Shown: positions 53,000 to 61,532, counted from the stretch's first letter. The stretch is 64,000 nucleotides of DNA from Wocania arenilitoris (GCF_021728535.1 NZ_JAKKDU010000001.1:186001-250000); one strand, 5' to 3'. Translations and numbers: made by a program. The notes: generated by a model not told the origin, from the sequence alone.

Positions 53000-53968
53000 T
53001 TACTTCTTAAAAACAGTATACACTGGAAAATGGTCACTATAACCGCCATTATATCTTTTACCAATATAGGTTCTAAAAGGAGAACCTTTAAATTTGCCAT
53101 TAAAAGTTTTTAAAAAGTTTTCATCAAAAATATTTGCAGTGTAAAATTCAAATAAGCTATCTGAAGTTTTAAAAAAGTTAGTCGAAATTAATACTTGATC
53201 AAATAAATTCCATTGTCTGCCATGGTAAGTTGTTCCTCGACTATACGAGCGCAATGTTTCCATTGGGTTAAACATATCAAAACCATTAACCAGTTGTTTT
53301 ATACTATTGCTATGCGGATCATCGTTAAAATCACCAATAACAATAATTTTAGCATCATTATTTTCTAATCGCAATGTCGTAATAATTTCTCCAACTTTAT
53401 TTGAAGATGCTAAACGCTTGTACTCTGTTTCCTTTTCGCCTTCTCGTCTAGACGACCAATGATTAACAATAACATGAACAAGTTCGCCATCTAATAAACC
53501 AGAAACCAATAAAATATCTCGGGTATAGTCAGGAGAGCCATCTTCATCCGTTAGTTTAATAGTAAATGTTTCAGAAGCAGAAACCTTAAACATATTTGTG
53601 TCATAAAGTAAAGCCACATCAATCCCCCGTTCGTCTAGAGAATCATAATGCACGTAGCTGTAATTATAATCTTCCAAATGTTTGGAAGCCATTAAATCTT
53701 CAATAACTTTGGCGTTTTCAACTTCGCATAAGCCCACAATTGCAGGATGTTTTCCTGTTTCTTTTCTCCCAATATTAGAAATTGCAAAGCCTAATTTCCT
53801 AAGTTTATTTTTATAGCGTTTAGGTGTCCATTTTTTAACCGATATAGGTAAAAAATCATTATCGTTAGTGTGTTTATTGTCCCGTAAATCAAATAAATTT
53901 TCAAGATTATAAAACGCAACAGTTTGCATATTGTGCCTTACAGGAATGTTATCAAAGGTGTCTGTCAT
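53000..53968 (-). CDS. Endonuclease/exonuclease/phosphatase (EEP) family protein without signal peptide
   Basis: This 322-aa EEP-fold hydrolase has the same motif series as the secreted homologue at 47 kb: VAFYNLENLFD, IVGLCEVENAKVIEDL, RGIDVALLY, VHVIVNHWSSRREGE, IIVIGDFNDDP and GYSDHFPVYTVF. It starts MTDTFDNIPVRHNMQTVAF, with no hydrophobic signal, so it should stay in the cytoplasm. All catalytic residues are kept. The minus strand has TATTTTTG 4 nt before its ATG, so its mRNA is probably leaderless. It is divergent from hflX, which has the same layout. The two nucleases look like duplicates assigned to different compartments. Confidence 0.9.
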   Translation of the reverse strand: MTDTFDNIPVRHNMQTVAFYNLENLFDLRDNKHTNDNDFLPISVKKWTPKRYKNKLRKLGFAISNIGRKETGKHPAIVGLCEVENAKVIEDLMASKHLEDYNYSYVHYDSLDERGIDVALLYDTNMFKVSASETFTIKLTDEDGSPDYTRDILLVSGLLDGELVHVIVNHWSSRREGEKETEYKRLASSNKVGEIITTLRLENNDAKIIVIGDFNDDPHSNSIKQLVNGFDMFNPMETLRSYSRGTTYHGRQWNLFDQVLISTNFFKTSDSLFEFYTANIFDENFLKTFNGKFKGSPFRTYIGKRYNGGYSDHFPVYTVFKK

Positions 53969-53972
53969 GGTT

Positions 53973-53980
53973 CAAAAATA
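53973..53980 (-). promoter_or_regulatory. -7 box directly before the cytosolic EEP nuclease gene (leaderless type)
   Basis: The minus strand reads TATTTTTG, then AACC, then the ATG. The 4-nt spacing implies that transcription starts at or next to the start codon. Confidence 0.55.
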
Positions 53981-54018
53981 GGATTAAAAATATTAAAACT
54001 AAAATCAAGGCAATTATG

Positions 54019-54026
54019 TAACTTTG
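54019..54026 (+). promoter_or_regulatory. -7 box directly before hflX (leaderless type)
   Basis: TAACTTTG matches TAnnTTTG and is followed by CAAC and the ATG. It mirrors the box of the divergent nuclease gene 38 bp away. Confidence 0.55.
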
Positions 54027-54030
54027 CAAC

Positions 54031-55248
54031 ATGATTCAAAAGAAAGATACGGTTTTAGAACGCGCCGTTTTAATAGGTATTATTACTAAAGATCAAGATG
54101 AAGATAAGTCTAAAGAATATTTAGACGAGTTAGAATTTTTAACCTTTACTGCTGGTGGAAATGCTATAAAACGCTTTACCCAAAAAATGGACATGCCAAA
54201 TCCTAAAACTTTTATAGGTTCTGGTAAAATGGAAGATGTGCGCAAATTTATTGAAGAAAATGATATTGGTACAGCTATTTTTGATGACGAATTGTCTGCA
54301 GCACAAGAACGAAACATAAGTAAAATACTTAATGTTAAAGTATTAGATAGAACTAATTTAATACTGGATATTTTTGCACAACGCGCACAAACAAGTTATG
54401 CAAGAACACAAGTGGAATTAGCACAATGTGAATATTTGCTACCTAGACTTAGAGGTATGTGGACTCACCTTGAGCGTCAAAAGGGGGGTATTGGAATGCG
54501 TGGACCAGGTGAAACTGAAATAGAGACAGATAGACGTATTGTTCGAGACAAAATTTCGCTTTTAAAAGCACGAATAAAAACCATTGACAAACAAATGGCT
54601 GTACAACGTGGAAACCGTGGTAAAATGGTTCGTGTGGCGCTTGTAGGTTATACCAATGTTGGTAAATCTACCTTAATGAATGTAATTAGTAAGAGTGAAG
54701 TATTTGCCGAAAACAAACTGTTTGCCACTTTAGATACTACGGTTAGAAAAGTAGTTATACAAAATTTACCTTTTTTGTTAAGCGATACGGTTGGATTTAT
54801 TAGAAAGCTGCCAACCCAATTGGTAGATAGTTTTAAAAGCACCTTAGATGAGGTTAGAGAAGCCGATCTGTTATTGCATGTGGTAGATATTTCGCACCCC
54901 AATTTTGAAGAACATATTGAGTCTGTAAATAAAATTTTAGGTGAAATAGATAGTAGTGATAAACCAATTATCATGGTGTTTAACAAGATTGATGCTTACC
55001 AAGCAGAACCTTTTGATGACACCGATTTAGTAGCTAAAAGAACCGAAGCACATTACAGTTTAAACGAGTGGAAAAAAACATGGATGAGTAAATTAGGTAA
55101 TAAAGCTTTATTTATCTCTGCATTAAATAAACAGAATTTAGAAGACTTTAAAAAACGTGTTTATGATGAGGTGCGAGAAATTCATATCACACGTTTTCCA
55201 TATAATCATTTTCTGTATCCTGATTATGATGACACTCCGCCCTTGTAA
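54031..55248 (+). CDS. hflX: GTPase HflX
   Basis: This 405-aa ribosome-associated GTPase splits stalled or heat-damaged 70S ribosomes. The N-terminal HflX domain shows GGNAIKRFTQKMDMPNPKTFIGSGK near residues 37-61. The linker carries the signature GGIGMRGPGETEIETDRR. The G domain follows with G1 GYTNVGKST near 206, G3 DTVGFIRKLP near 252 and G4 FNKID near 318. It is full length. Its promoter box sits 4 nt from the ATG, so the transcript is probably leaderless, which is notable for a ribosome rescue factor. Confidence 0.96.
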   Translation: MIQKKDTVLERAVLIGIITKDQDEDKSKEYLDELEFLTFTAGGNAIKRFTQKMDMPNPKTFIGSGKMEDVRKFIEENDIGTAIFDDELSAAQERNISKILNVKVLDRTNLILDIFAQRAQTSYARTQVELAQCEYLLPRLRGMWTHLERQKGGIGMRGPGETEIETDRRIVRDKISLLKARIKTIDKQMAVQRGNRGKMVRVALVGYTNVGKSTLMNVISKSEVFAENKLFATLDTTVRKVVIQNLPFLLSDTVGFIRKLPTQLVDSFKSTLDEVREADLLLHVVDISHPNFEEHIESVNKILGEIDSSDKPIIMVFNKIDAYQAEPFDDTDLVAKRTEAHYSLNEWKKTWMSKLGNKALFISALNKQNLEDFKKRVYDEVREIHITRFPYNHFLYPDYDDTPPL

Positions 55249-55828
55249 ATAGTAGACAAAAAGCCGTAAAATGAAACGGATTTAGTCATTTTTAAATCGA
55301 AAATAGATTAGGGGAATCTTATTGTTGGACGTTGCCGTTGTTGACTTTTTTTATCTATTTGTTTTAGTGTACTTTTATTAAATTTCCAACCAAAGCGGAA
55401 TGGAGTTCCCTTTAAGCAATCTCAAGCAATGCAGTTATTGGCAGCCCTATAGGGAGGGATAGCTAAATCAACATAAATAATATTAATATTTTAAGTGAAA
55501 AATCCAAATTTCTTCGTTAAAAATAATCACTATAGCTATGTCTATGTCTCAAATTTTTGCCTAAAACTTTGATTTTTTTCTTTAAAATCTTTTATGTCAT
55601 TTTATATCAATTTAGCTATATTGTATTTACGGCATACAACCAGCTAAATTTATTGATTTTTCAAAATATACGTTTAATATGCATAATGGTTTTGCGTGAT
55701 TTGGACTACAAACTCGAAAAAATGGATGACACTTTTAAAAGACAGTCCAGGGGTAAAAAAAAACGGGACAATTAGCTAATAATACCTTCTGTAAAACTAT
55801 GGTTCAGGTTTAAATCCCTTAGTAAGAA
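55249..55828. other. Long intergenic region after hflX
   Basis: About 580 bp with no confident gene. A TTG-initiated frame at 55557-55775 would give 72 residues, a hydrophobic stretch followed by MVLRDLDYKLEKMDDTFKRQ and a basic tail. The last 29 residues (ATG at 55686) look protein-like, but I recognise no family and do not call a gene. CAGCCCTATAGGGAGGG near 55442-55458 is a short palindromic patch richer in GC than its flanks. No T-run terminator for hflX is evident. Confidence 0.4.
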
Positions 55829-56485
55829 TCATAATTTCACTCTTTTAATTGCTGTAAAAGCTTTGTCGACATATTCATCTTCAACTAAGATGGTGAACTC
55901 ATTTGTGGTTGAAATTACTTCGTATAATACAATGCCTTCCCAAGCTAATCGTTTAAAAAAGTGATAATATAAACCTGCAACTTTAGAGTTATCTTGTGGC
56001 AAGTTTATTGTGATTGCTGATAAATTATCTTGAACAGCAAGAAACGTTTCATTTTGTAAATGTGTGGTAATATAATGTTTTAAACTGCTAGAAATAATCA
56101 TATTACTTTCATGAATCCCTCTAGTAAAAGTGTAAAATAATTTAGATTTATCATCTATTTTTTCTAAAACTTTAGCGTGATTATGTATTAGCGTATTTGA
56201 GTTTTTAACTGTAAAATCGGTTAGGTTAGAGCGCACCGTAATATCGCCTAAATTCTGTAACATTCGTTTCATTTTTACAGAATTTGATAAATTTACAGGA
56301 GGATTGTAACGCCTTAAAGCCATCATAACAGCTCCTGGTTTCACTTCTTTTTTTAGCATTTCGCTTATTGGTTTTGTTAACTCAACTGCTAAAGCACTAA
56401 AATTTATGATGTTTCTAGATAAAGCCTCTTCTAAATAGGGTTGAGAAATTAATATGTCTTCTACGCAATTTGAAACCGTCCTCAT
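55829..56485 (-). CDS. Uncharacterised protein with ACT-like C-terminus, next to aspartate kinase
   Basis: The 218-aa product starts MRTVSNCVEDIL; a longer frame exists, but the -7 box TACATTTG (minus strand, 56508-56515) lies inside it, so I use the inner ATG. The N-terminal 70 residues are helical (LEEALSRNIINFSALAVELTKPISEMLKKEVKPGAVMMALRRY) and look like a winged or bundle helical domain. The last 90 residues show two beta-alpha-beta units (FLAVQDNLSAITINLP; AWEGIVLYEVISTTNEFTILVEDEYVDKAFTAI) like tandem ACT domains. It is divergent from aspartate kinase, itself an ACT enzyme, so it may sense an amino acid of that pathway. This is inference. Confidence 0.75.
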   Translation of the reverse strand: MRTVSNCVEDILISQPYLEEALSRNIINFSALAVELTKPISEMLKKEVKPGAVMMALRRYNPPVNLSNSVKMKRMLQNLGDITVRSNLTDFTVKNSNTLIHNHAKVLEKIDDKSKLFYTFTRGIHESNMIISSSLKHYITTHLQNETFLAVQDNLSAITINLPQDNSKVAGLYYHFFKRLAWEGIVLYEVISTTNEFTILVEDEYVDKAFTAIKRVKL

Positions 56486-56507
56486 GTTAATTATATAACA
56501 ATTTGTG

Positions 56508-56515
56508 CAAATGTA
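56508..56515 (-). promoter_or_regulatory. -7 box of the ACT-like protein gene
   Basis: The minus strand reads TACATTTG, matching TAnnTTTG, 22 nt before the ATG of the 218-aa product. It supports the shorter start. Confidence 0.5.
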
Positions 56516-56583
56516 AATATTTTTTTTAATAAATATCATTGTTGTAGAAAGGAGTTATAATTTTACACTTTAAAATTATTATA

Positions 56584-57906
56584 ATGAAGGTGTTAAAGTT
56601 TGGAGGTACATCGGTTGGCTCTGTTAAAAATATAATTAACGTTAAAAATATAATTAACGATGGCAACAAAAAAGTTGTTGTGTTGTCTGCTATGTCTGGA
56701 ACCACAAACGAGTTGGTTTCAATTGCAAACAGTATTAAAGATAAAAACTCAAATGAGGCTATTAATAAAATAAATGCACTTCATGAAAAGTATATTGCTA
56801 CAATTGATGAGTTGTTACCTAATAAAGCTATAAACAAAGAAGCTAAATATTATGTTTCAGAAATATTTAATCTATTAATTGAATCAACTTACAAGTCGTT
56901 TTCAGAAGTTTTAGAAAATAAAATTTTAGCACAAGGCGAGTTGCTTTCAACTTTTATATTTAATTGTTATTTAAAGCAAGAAAGTATTAGTTCAACATTA
57001 TTGCCAGCTTTAAGTTTTATGCGAATAGATGCTAATAAAGAACCAGATTCACACTATATAAAAACACAATTTGAAATTATTTTTAATGCTGCTGAAACAG
57101 CTGATGTTTATATTACTCAAGGTTTTATATGTTTAGATGTTAATGATGAAATATCAAACTTACAACGAGGTGGTAGCGATTATACGGCAACTTTAATTGG
57201 GGCAGCTGTAAAAGCTAATGAGGTTGAAATTTGGACTGATATTGATGGCATGCACAACAATGACCCTAGGTATGTTGAAAACACGAAACCTATTTCAAAT
57301 TTGTCTTATGATGAAGCTGCAGAATTAGCTTATTTTGGAGCAAAAATATTGCATCCACAAACTGTAACACCAGTGCGTGCAGATAACATTCCTGTAAGCT
57401 TAAAAAACACAATGAATCCTACTGCAAAAGGAACTTTAATTTCAAACATAACTTCTGAAAATGGTGTTAAAGCCATTGCCGCTAAAGATAATATTACTGC
57501 TATAAAAATTAAATCTGGACGGATGCTTCAAGCGCATGGTTTTTTAAAGAAAGTTTTTGAGGTTTTTGAGGTTTTTGAAACATCGATAGACATGATTACA
57601 ACATCCGAAGTTGCTATATCACTTACTATTGATGACGATAGAAATTTAGATAAAATTGTTGCTGAGCTAGAACAATTTGCAATAATAGAAGTTGATAAAA
57701 ATCAAAGTATTGTTTGTTTAGTTGGGCATTCTGTTGTAAATCATGAGTGTACCTATAAACTGTTCAAAATTTTAAAGGATGTAAAAATAAGAATGATTTC
57801 TTATGGTGGTAGTAAAAACAATATATCGTTATTAATAGATGCGAACGATAAAATAAAAACACTCCAAAAGTTAAACAGTTATTTATTTGAGTTAGTCACT
57901 GTATAA
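56584..57906 (+). CDS. lysC: Aspartate kinase
   Basis: This monofunctional 440-aa kinase phosphorylates aspartate, the first step to lysine, threonine, methionine and diaminopimelate. The opening KFGGTSVGS at residues 5-13 binds ATP. QRGGSDYTATLIGAAV near 195 and WTDIDGMHNNDPRYV near 219 form the catalytic core. Tandem ACT domains lie at the C-terminus (DMITTSEVAISLTID; MISYGGSKNNISLLID), so feedback control is expected. There is no fused homoserine dehydrogenase. Codons for VKNIIN are tandemly repeated as an exact 18-bp duplication at 56623-56658. Confidence 0.95.
   Translation: MKVLKFGGTSVGSVKNIINVKNIINDGNKKVVVLSAMSGTTNELVSIANSIKDKNSNEAINKINALHEKYIATIDELLPNKAINKEAKYYVSEIFNLLIESTYKSFSEVLENKILAQGELLSTFIFNCYLKQESISSTLLPALSFMRIDANKEPDSHYIKTQFEIIFNAAETADVYITQGFICLDVNDEISNLQRGGSDYTATLIGAAVKANEVEIWTDIDGMHNNDPRYVENTKPISNLSYDEAAELAYFGAKILHPQTVTPVRADNIPVSLKNTMNPTAKGTLISNITSENGVKAIAAKDNITAIKIKSGRMLQAHGFLKKVFEVFEVFETSIDMITTSEVAISLTIDDDRNLDKIVAELEQFAIIEVDKNQSIVCLVGHSVVNHECTYKLFKILKDVKIRMISYGGSKNNISLLIDANDKIKTLQKLNSYLFELVTV
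56623..56658 (+). repeat. Exact 18-bp tandem duplication inside lysC
   Basis: GTTAAAAATATAATTAAC occurs twice head to tail, encoding VKNIIN twice, in the helix after the GGTSV motif. The spacing from GTSV to VVLSA is about the family norm, so the repeat does not clearly add length. Confidence 0.9.
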
Positions 57907-57942
57907 ATACGGTAAATTGCATTTTTTAGTGTTTTTAGTTTG

Positions 57943-57972
57943 AGGGTCGTTTTTTAAGCGACCCTTAATCAT
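57943..57972. terminator. Terminator between lysC and the convergent aminopeptidase gene
   Basis: Stem AGGGTCG / CGACCCT with a 9-nt loop, in the gap between convergent genes; loose T-rich sequence flanks both sides (TAATCATTTTTT on the plus strand). Confidence 0.7.
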
Positions 57973-57975
57973 TTT

Positions 57976-59268
57976 TTAAGAATTCATTATGTCTTCAATT
58001 TCATCAGCTTCGATAGGAATATTTCTCATCAAATTAAAAGGTTCTCCTTTGTCTTGAATAACTACGTCATCTTCTAGTCTAACTCCAAAACCTTCTTCAG
58101 GGATATAAATTCCAGGTTCAACAGTAAATACCATGTTAGCTTGCATGGGTTCTGTTAAAATACCGTAATCATGTGTGTCTAATCCCATGTGGTGGCTTGT
58201 ACCGTGCATTAAATATTTTTTGTAAGCAGGCCAATTGGGGTCCTCGTTTTTAACGTCAGCCTTGTCAAGTAATCCCAAACCTAATAATTCACTTGTCATT
58301 AATTTACCAACTTCCACATGATAATCAGCCCAAATCGTCCCTGGAAGCAGCATTTTGGTTGCTTCATTTTTAACCTTATTTACGGCATTGTAAACGGCTT
58401 TTTGTCTTTTAGAAAACTTACCAGAAACAGGAATTGTTCGTGTCATATCACTAGCATAATTAGCATATTCTGCACCAACATCCATTAAAACTAAATCGCC
58501 AGATTTACATTGTTGATTATTTTCAATGTAATGCAATACATTAGCGTTATTTCCAGAGGCAACTATGGGTGTATATGCAAATCTTTTTGAGCGATTATTT
58601 AAAAACTCATGCATAAATTCTGCTTCAATATTATACTCCCAAACATCAGGTTTTACAAAGTTTAAAATACGACGAAACCCTTTTTCGGTAATATCGCAAG
58701 CCTGTTGGATTAAATCGATTTCTATTTGGTCTTTAACAGAGCGTAAACGCTGTAAAATAGGGTTGCTTTTTGCGACAGAATGTGCAGGATATTTATTTTT
58801 TAACCACTTAGTAAAACGATCTTCTCTAGTTTCGGTTTCAACATTAGCCCTATAATGTTCGTTAGTATTAATATAAACAGTGTCGCACTGCGCCATTAGC
58901 TCAAACATGATTTTTTCTAAGTCTTGAAGCCAATAAACAGTTTTAATTCCACTGGTTTCAAAAGCTTTTTCTTTGCTTAGTTTTTCACCTTCCCAAATAG
59001 CAATATGTGTGCTTGTTTCTTTTAAAAATAAAATTTCGCGATGACTTTCTTTAGGGCAATCTGGAAATAACACCAAAATACTCTCTTCCTGATCTACACC
59101 ACTTAAATAAAAAATATCACGGTGCTGCTCAAAAGGCATGGTGCTATCTGCACTTATAGGGTAGATGTCATTTGAATTAAAAACAGCTAAGCTATTAGGC
59201 TTCATTTTTTCTGAAAAATTCTTTCTGTTTTTTATAAAGAGTTTAAAATTAATAGGGTGGTATTTCAT
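57976..59268 (-). CDS. Aminopeptidase P family (Xaa-Pro) metallopeptidase
   Basis: This 430-aa dimetal pita-bread peptidase releases N-terminal residues before proline. The N-terminal creatinase-like domain contains MPFEQHRDIFYLSGVDQEES near residues 44-63. The catalytic half shows LVLMDVGAEYANYASDMTRTIPV (two Asp ligands), HGTSHHMGLDTHD (His ligand), FTVEPGIYIPEEG (Glu) and VRLEDDVVI (Glu). All five metal ligands are present. No signal peptide is seen, so it is cytoplasmic. It converges on lysC, with a terminator between. Confidence 0.95.
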   Translation of the reverse strand: MKYHPINFKLFIKNRKNFSEKMKPNSLAVFNSNDIYPISADSTMPFEQHRDIFYLSGVDQEESILVLFPDCPKESHREILFLKETSTHIAIWEGEKLSKEKAFETSGIKTVYWLQDLEKIMFELMAQCDTVYINTNEHYRANVETETREDRFTKWLKNKYPAHSVAKSNPILQRLRSVKDQIEIDLIQQACDITEKGFRRILNFVKPDVWEYNIEAEFMHEFLNNRSKRFAYTPIVASGNNANVLHYIENNQQCKSGDLVLMDVGAEYANYASDMTRTIPVSGKFSKRQKAVYNAVNKVKNEATKMLLPGTIWADYHVEVGKLMTSELLGLGLLDKADVKNEDPNWPAYKKYLMHGTSHHMGLDTHDYGILTEPMQANMVFTVEPGIYIPEEGFGVRLEDDVVIQDKGEPFNLMRNIPIEADEIEDIMNS

Positions 59269-59337
59269 AAATGATATGGAATATAATTTTATGGGATAAA
59301 TGTAATAATTTTAATTATATTATTAGGTGTAATTTGT

Positions 59338-59345
59338 TATATTTG
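59338..59345 (+). promoter_or_regulatory. Candidate -7 box upstream of the T9SS metalloprotease gene
   Basis: TATATTTG matches TAnnTTTG, 111 nt before the ATG; the long leader makes the assignment uncertain. Confidence 0.35.
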
Positions 59346-59456
59346 GTAATCCTCAGATTTTTTTTGAAAAACTATCAAAGAGCACATAGCCTTAGTTGTA
59401 AGACTCAAGTGTTTCGTTTTTCAATTTTTTTATATTAACTTCTAATACATAAAAAG

Positions 59457-61322
59457 ATGAAGAAAATTACGTTACTTATGGTATTGTTATTTAGTTTGGT
59501 TTTTACTAAAAATTTACTTGCTCAAAAGATGCTTAAACAAATACCTTTAGAGCAACAAATTGACAACTCAAGTTTGGTTGTTGAAGGGAAAGTTATAGCA
59601 AAAAAATCTTTTTGGGATGATAACTATCACAACATTTACACCAAAAATACAGTTGAGATATATAAAGTTTTTAAAGGAGAACAATCCGAAACCATTGAAG
59701 TTATAACTCTTGGAGGAACAATAGGAGATAAGGCTTTAATTGTATTCCCTCGATTGGAGCTAAGAAGAGGAGATGTTGGAATATTCACGTTATACAATAA
59801 TGATATTCCTGTAGAATTAGAAGCTAAATCATCAAATAAAAAATACAGAACCTATAGTTCGTTACAAGGGTTTTATAAGTATAATTTATATGAAGATGTT
59901 GCTGTAAATCCTTTTAGTAAAAAGAAAGGAATTTCAAATTCGTTTTATAATGAAATAATGAATTATACAAAATCTGATTACGTAGAAGTATCGGAGTTTA
60001 ACACAAATAATTTCTCTAAATCGAACACATCTAACGTTTTCTTACCTCCGGCATCTATAACTTTTACACCTATGACTGCTTCAGCTGGTACTAAGTCTGT
60101 ATTAACAATTAATGGTTCTGGTTTTGGTGGAACACAGGGACAAGTTGGATTTAGCGATGCCGATGATGGTGGGGCTACATTTATTAACGCCTTAGATAGT
60201 CAAGTATTAACATGGTCAGACACCCAAATTACTGTTGAAATTCCAACTAGAGCTGGAACAGGACCTATTTTAATTACACATCATGATACCACTACAGGTA
60301 TTTCTGCATCATCTTTAACAATTACTTATGCACAACTCAGTGTCACTTTCGATCCAGATGACGAAACAGGACAAATGCCCCCGGGACCTAATGGCCCATT
60401 GGGAGATTATGCATATCAAACTAGGCATATCAACGATAATGTAGTTGGGGGTTATACATGGTCAATGCAAACAGACTTTTTTAACGACTCTGAATTTCCT
60501 GGAGCAAAAGCAGATTTTGAAAGTGCACTAGACAAATGGCGTTGTGAAACAAAAGTTAACTGGATTATAAGTGGTTCTGCTACAGGAACAGATGTTGTAG
60601 CTTTAGATGGGATTAATGTGGTTAAATTTGATAATAATGCAGTGCCTGCAGATGATTTACCTGATGGAGTTTTAGGAAGATGTTCTAGTTATTATTCTGG
60701 ATGTGGTGCATTTGGTAATATATCTAGCTGGAATTGGCATGTTACAGAATTAGATATTGTTTTTGATGATGAAACTAACTGGCATTTTGGTGCTGGTTTA
60801 CCTGCATTTACCGAATATGATTTTGAAAGTGTGGCATTACATGAACTAGGACATGGGCATCAATTAGGTCATACTAATGACCCTGTTTTTGACGGAGATA
60901 ATATGGACGATGTAATGCATTATGCAATTTCTAATAGTGAGCAACAACGCGTTTTATTAGCTAGTAATATATCTGGTGCAAGTGATGTTCATAGCAGAAG
61001 TACTTCTTTAGTTGCCTGTAGTCAACCAGTAATGACAGATTCTTCTATTTGCAATTTAAGTGTTGAAGAAGACGAACTTGATGCAGCTATTAACTTATAC
61101 CCTAATCCTACTAGAGGCCAATTTTACATTAATAAGGCATCATATATCAATTTAGAGAAGGCTGTTATTTACGATATTAGTGGTAGATTAATTTCAGAGC
61201 ACGATATTTCTAACGCTTCAAATACAAAAACTATAGATATGCAAGATGCATCAAAAGGTATTTATTTTGTAAATATTCATTCTGATTTGGCAGTTATTAC
61301 AAAAAAGATAGTATTAGATTAA
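59457..61322 (+). CDS. Secreted metzincin metalloprotease with IPT/TIG domain and T9SS sorting domain
   Basis: The 621-aa product has a signal peptide ending NLLAQ, then a beta-rich N-terminal domain (residues 24-180). An IPT/TIG domain near 198-290 follows (ASITFTPMTASAGTKSVLTINGSGFG). The protease domain spans about 320-515 and carries the zinc motif HELGHGHQLGH at 462-472 and a probable Met-turn in DVMHYAIS (Met487). The usual metzincin Gly three residues after HExxH is Gln here. The last 75 residues are a T9SS type A sorting domain (NLYPNPTRGQFYI, VIYDISGRLI, ASKGIYFVNIH, ITKKIVLD). It is a secreted or surface protease with its own terminator. Confidence 0.92.
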   Translation: MKKITLLMVLLFSLVFTKNLLAQKMLKQIPLEQQIDNSSLVVEGKVIAKKSFWDDNYHNIYTKNTVEIYKVFKGEQSETIEVITLGGTIGDKALIVFPRLELRRGDVGIFTLYNNDIPVELEAKSSNKKYRTYSSLQGFYKYNLYEDVAVNPFSKKKGISNSFYNEIMNYTKSDYVEVSEFNTNNFSKSNTSNVFLPPASITFTPMTASAGTKSVLTINGSGFGGTQGQVGFSDADDGGATFINALDSQVLTWSDTQITVEIPTRAGTGPILITHHDTTTGISASSLTITYAQLSVTFDPDDETGQMPPGPNGPLGDYAYQTRHINDNVVGGYTWSMQTDFFNDSEFPGAKADFESALDKWRCETKVNWIISGSATGTDVVALDGINVVKFDNNAVPADDLPDGVLGRCSSYYSGCGAFGNISSWNWHVTELDIVFDDETNWHFGAGLPAFTEYDFESVALHELGHGHQLGHTNDPVFDGDNMDDVMHYAISNSEQQRVLLASNISGASDVHSRSTSLVACSQPVMTDSSICNLSVEEDELDAAINLYPNPTRGQFYINKASYINLEKAVIYDISGRLISEHDISNASNTKTIDMQDASKGIYFVNIHSDLAVITKKIVLD

Positions 61323-61345
61323 TTAAGTTTATACACTAAACGATT

Positions 61346-61377
61346 AAAAACCTGTGAAATTATTTTGCAGGTTTTTT
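61346..61377 (+). terminator. Terminator of the T9SS metalloprotease gene
   Basis: Stem AAAAACCTG / CAGGTTTTT with a 13-nt loop, ending in a T-run, 23 nt after the stop codon. Confidence 0.85.
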
Positions 61378-61500
61378 AATAATCTGTCTAGCCCTTAAAA
61401 AAGTAGACCATGCCTTTTACACATAGCATCTTACATCGAACTCACATTAAAATAACATAGATTAAAATCGTTCTAAATAGCAAAAACATGACATTTGTTA

Positions 61501-61532
61501 TTTGTCTATAACTTAATCCATGACTACCTTTG
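61501..61532 (+). promoter_or_regulatory. Promoter of the succinate dehydrogenase operon
   Basis: A TTTG -33 box (61501-61504) and TACCTTTG -7 box (61525-61532) are separated by 20 nt. This is the best match in the window to the Bacteroidota primary-sigma consensus TTTG-N19/20-TAnnTTTG. The sdhC ATG is 28 nt downstream. Confidence 0.75.

Noticed and set aside
55557-55775. 72-aa coding gene after hflX
   Set aside because: It needs a TTG start, the first half is low-complexity hydrophobic sequence, and no family is recognised; kept only as a note on the intergenic region.
57549-57585. VFEVFEVFE repeat in aspartate kinase as a slippage expansion
   Set aside because: The segment aligns in length with the usual KVFEIFEKYKTxIDM stretch of the family, so it need not be an insertion.
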